The position numbers and the translations under genes are program-made. This document shows, one piece after another, positions 6,545 to 6,615 of a DNA stretch of 6,615 bases. Location: positions 1 through 6,615 of the forward strand of contig JAJYNB010000419.1 of the NCBI GenBank assembly GCA_021786555.1, read 5' to 3'. The notes beneath the pieces are model-generated. The model was not told where the DNA came from. It saw only the letters and a program-made list of their open reading frames with translations, and did not search any database. Positions within the stretch are counted from its first letter, which is position 1, and every line of letters starts with the position of its first letter. This DNA comes from Bacillota bacterium. Its GTDB lineage: Bacteria; Bacillota; Desulfitobacteriia; Desulfitobacteriales; JAJXUE01.

Positions 6545-6615
6545 CGTAGTCTGCTGAACGGAGCAGAAAGTAACCTCGACCGAGTAGACCAGAAGCTTGT
6601 TTCAGGGCAGGAATG
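6545..6615 (+). ncRNA. Possible 5' part of a T-box leader RNA, cut by the window end
   Basis: The stretch GCTGAACGGAGCAGAAAGTAACC (given here in two parts: GCTGAACGGAG at 6553-6563, CAGAAAGTAACC at 6564-6575) resembles the base of T-box Stem I, where a GA-rich kink-turn segment precedes an AGTA S-turn. About 28 nt later TTTCAGGGCAGGAATG resembles the start of the Stem I distal part (usually CAGAGAG followed by a G-rich arm). The antiterminator and its TGGNACC box would lie beyond the window. In many Firmicutes T-boxes precede aminoacyl-tRNA synthetase genes, and serS is a frequent resident of this neighbourhood. The call is by eye only; the CAGAGAG element is imperfect. Confidence 0.3.

Larger units (their letters stand above)
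5856..6615. other. Non-coding centromere-like region downstream of parB
   Basis: This 760-nt stretch has no convincing gene on either strand. It holds three parS sites (listed separately) and several small inverted repeats. These are a 7-bp stem right after the parB stop (5856-5862 with 5868-5874) and a 9-of-10 pairing of GGGAACAGCC (5962-5971) with GGCTGTCCCC (5991-6000). Next come ACTGGA (6256-6261) with TCCAGT (6292-6297), GAAGGC (6321-6326) with GCCTTC (6332-6337), and TTGGCT (6448-6453) with AGCCAG (6462-6467). The last is TCCCACT (6471-6477) with AGTGGGA (6499-6505). Apart from the first parS palindrome none is followed by a T-run. The last ~70 nt resemble a leader RNA. Confidence 0.75.

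Overview
The window is a chromosomal segment from a low-to-mid GC Gram-positive bacterium, most likely a member of the Clostridia (the Peptococcaceae and their relatives are my best guess; the genus cannot be fixed from sequence reading alone). The reasons are the gene order mnmE-mnmG-rsmG-parA-parB, which is the classic origin-proximal block of Firmicutes; strong AGGAGG-type ribosome binding sites; frequent GTG and TTG starts; and ParA and ParB that match Bacillus subtilis Soj and Spo0J closely in length and key-residue numbering. All genes lie on the + strand, which by analogy with B. subtilis runs away from oriC.

Positions 1-125 are the tail of something upstream plus the mnmE leader. A stretch here resembles an insertion-sequence end, but this is tentative. 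Positions 126-4114 hold a tight three-gene operon: mnmE (GTG start at 126), mnmG (9 nt later) and rsmG (ATGA overlap). MnmE and MnmG form the complex that modifies the wobble uridine of certain tRNAs. RsmG methylates 16S rRNA in the decoding centre. The operon ends in a rho-independent terminator whose loop contains the rsmG stop codon.

Positions 4235-5855 hold parA (soj) and parB (spo0J), overlapping by 8 nt and translated from GTG and TTG. They encode the chromosome segregation ATPase and the CTP-dependent DNA clamp. A noc gene, which sits between rsmG and soj in B. subtilis, is absent.

Positions 5856-6615 carry no convincing gene. They contain three identical perfect parS sites (20-bp shared core) for the ParB just upstream, so gene and target sites form one centromere locus. 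The first parS lies at the centre of a flawless 42-bp palindrome followed directly by five T residues, so the same DNA looks like both a ParB loading site and the parAB transcription terminator. This is the most distinctive feature of the window. The rest of the region contains several small hairpins. The last ~70 nt resemble the 5' part of a T-box leader RNA whose gene would lie beyond the window. No new multi-gene system is visible; the interest lies in the arrangement of the parS region.
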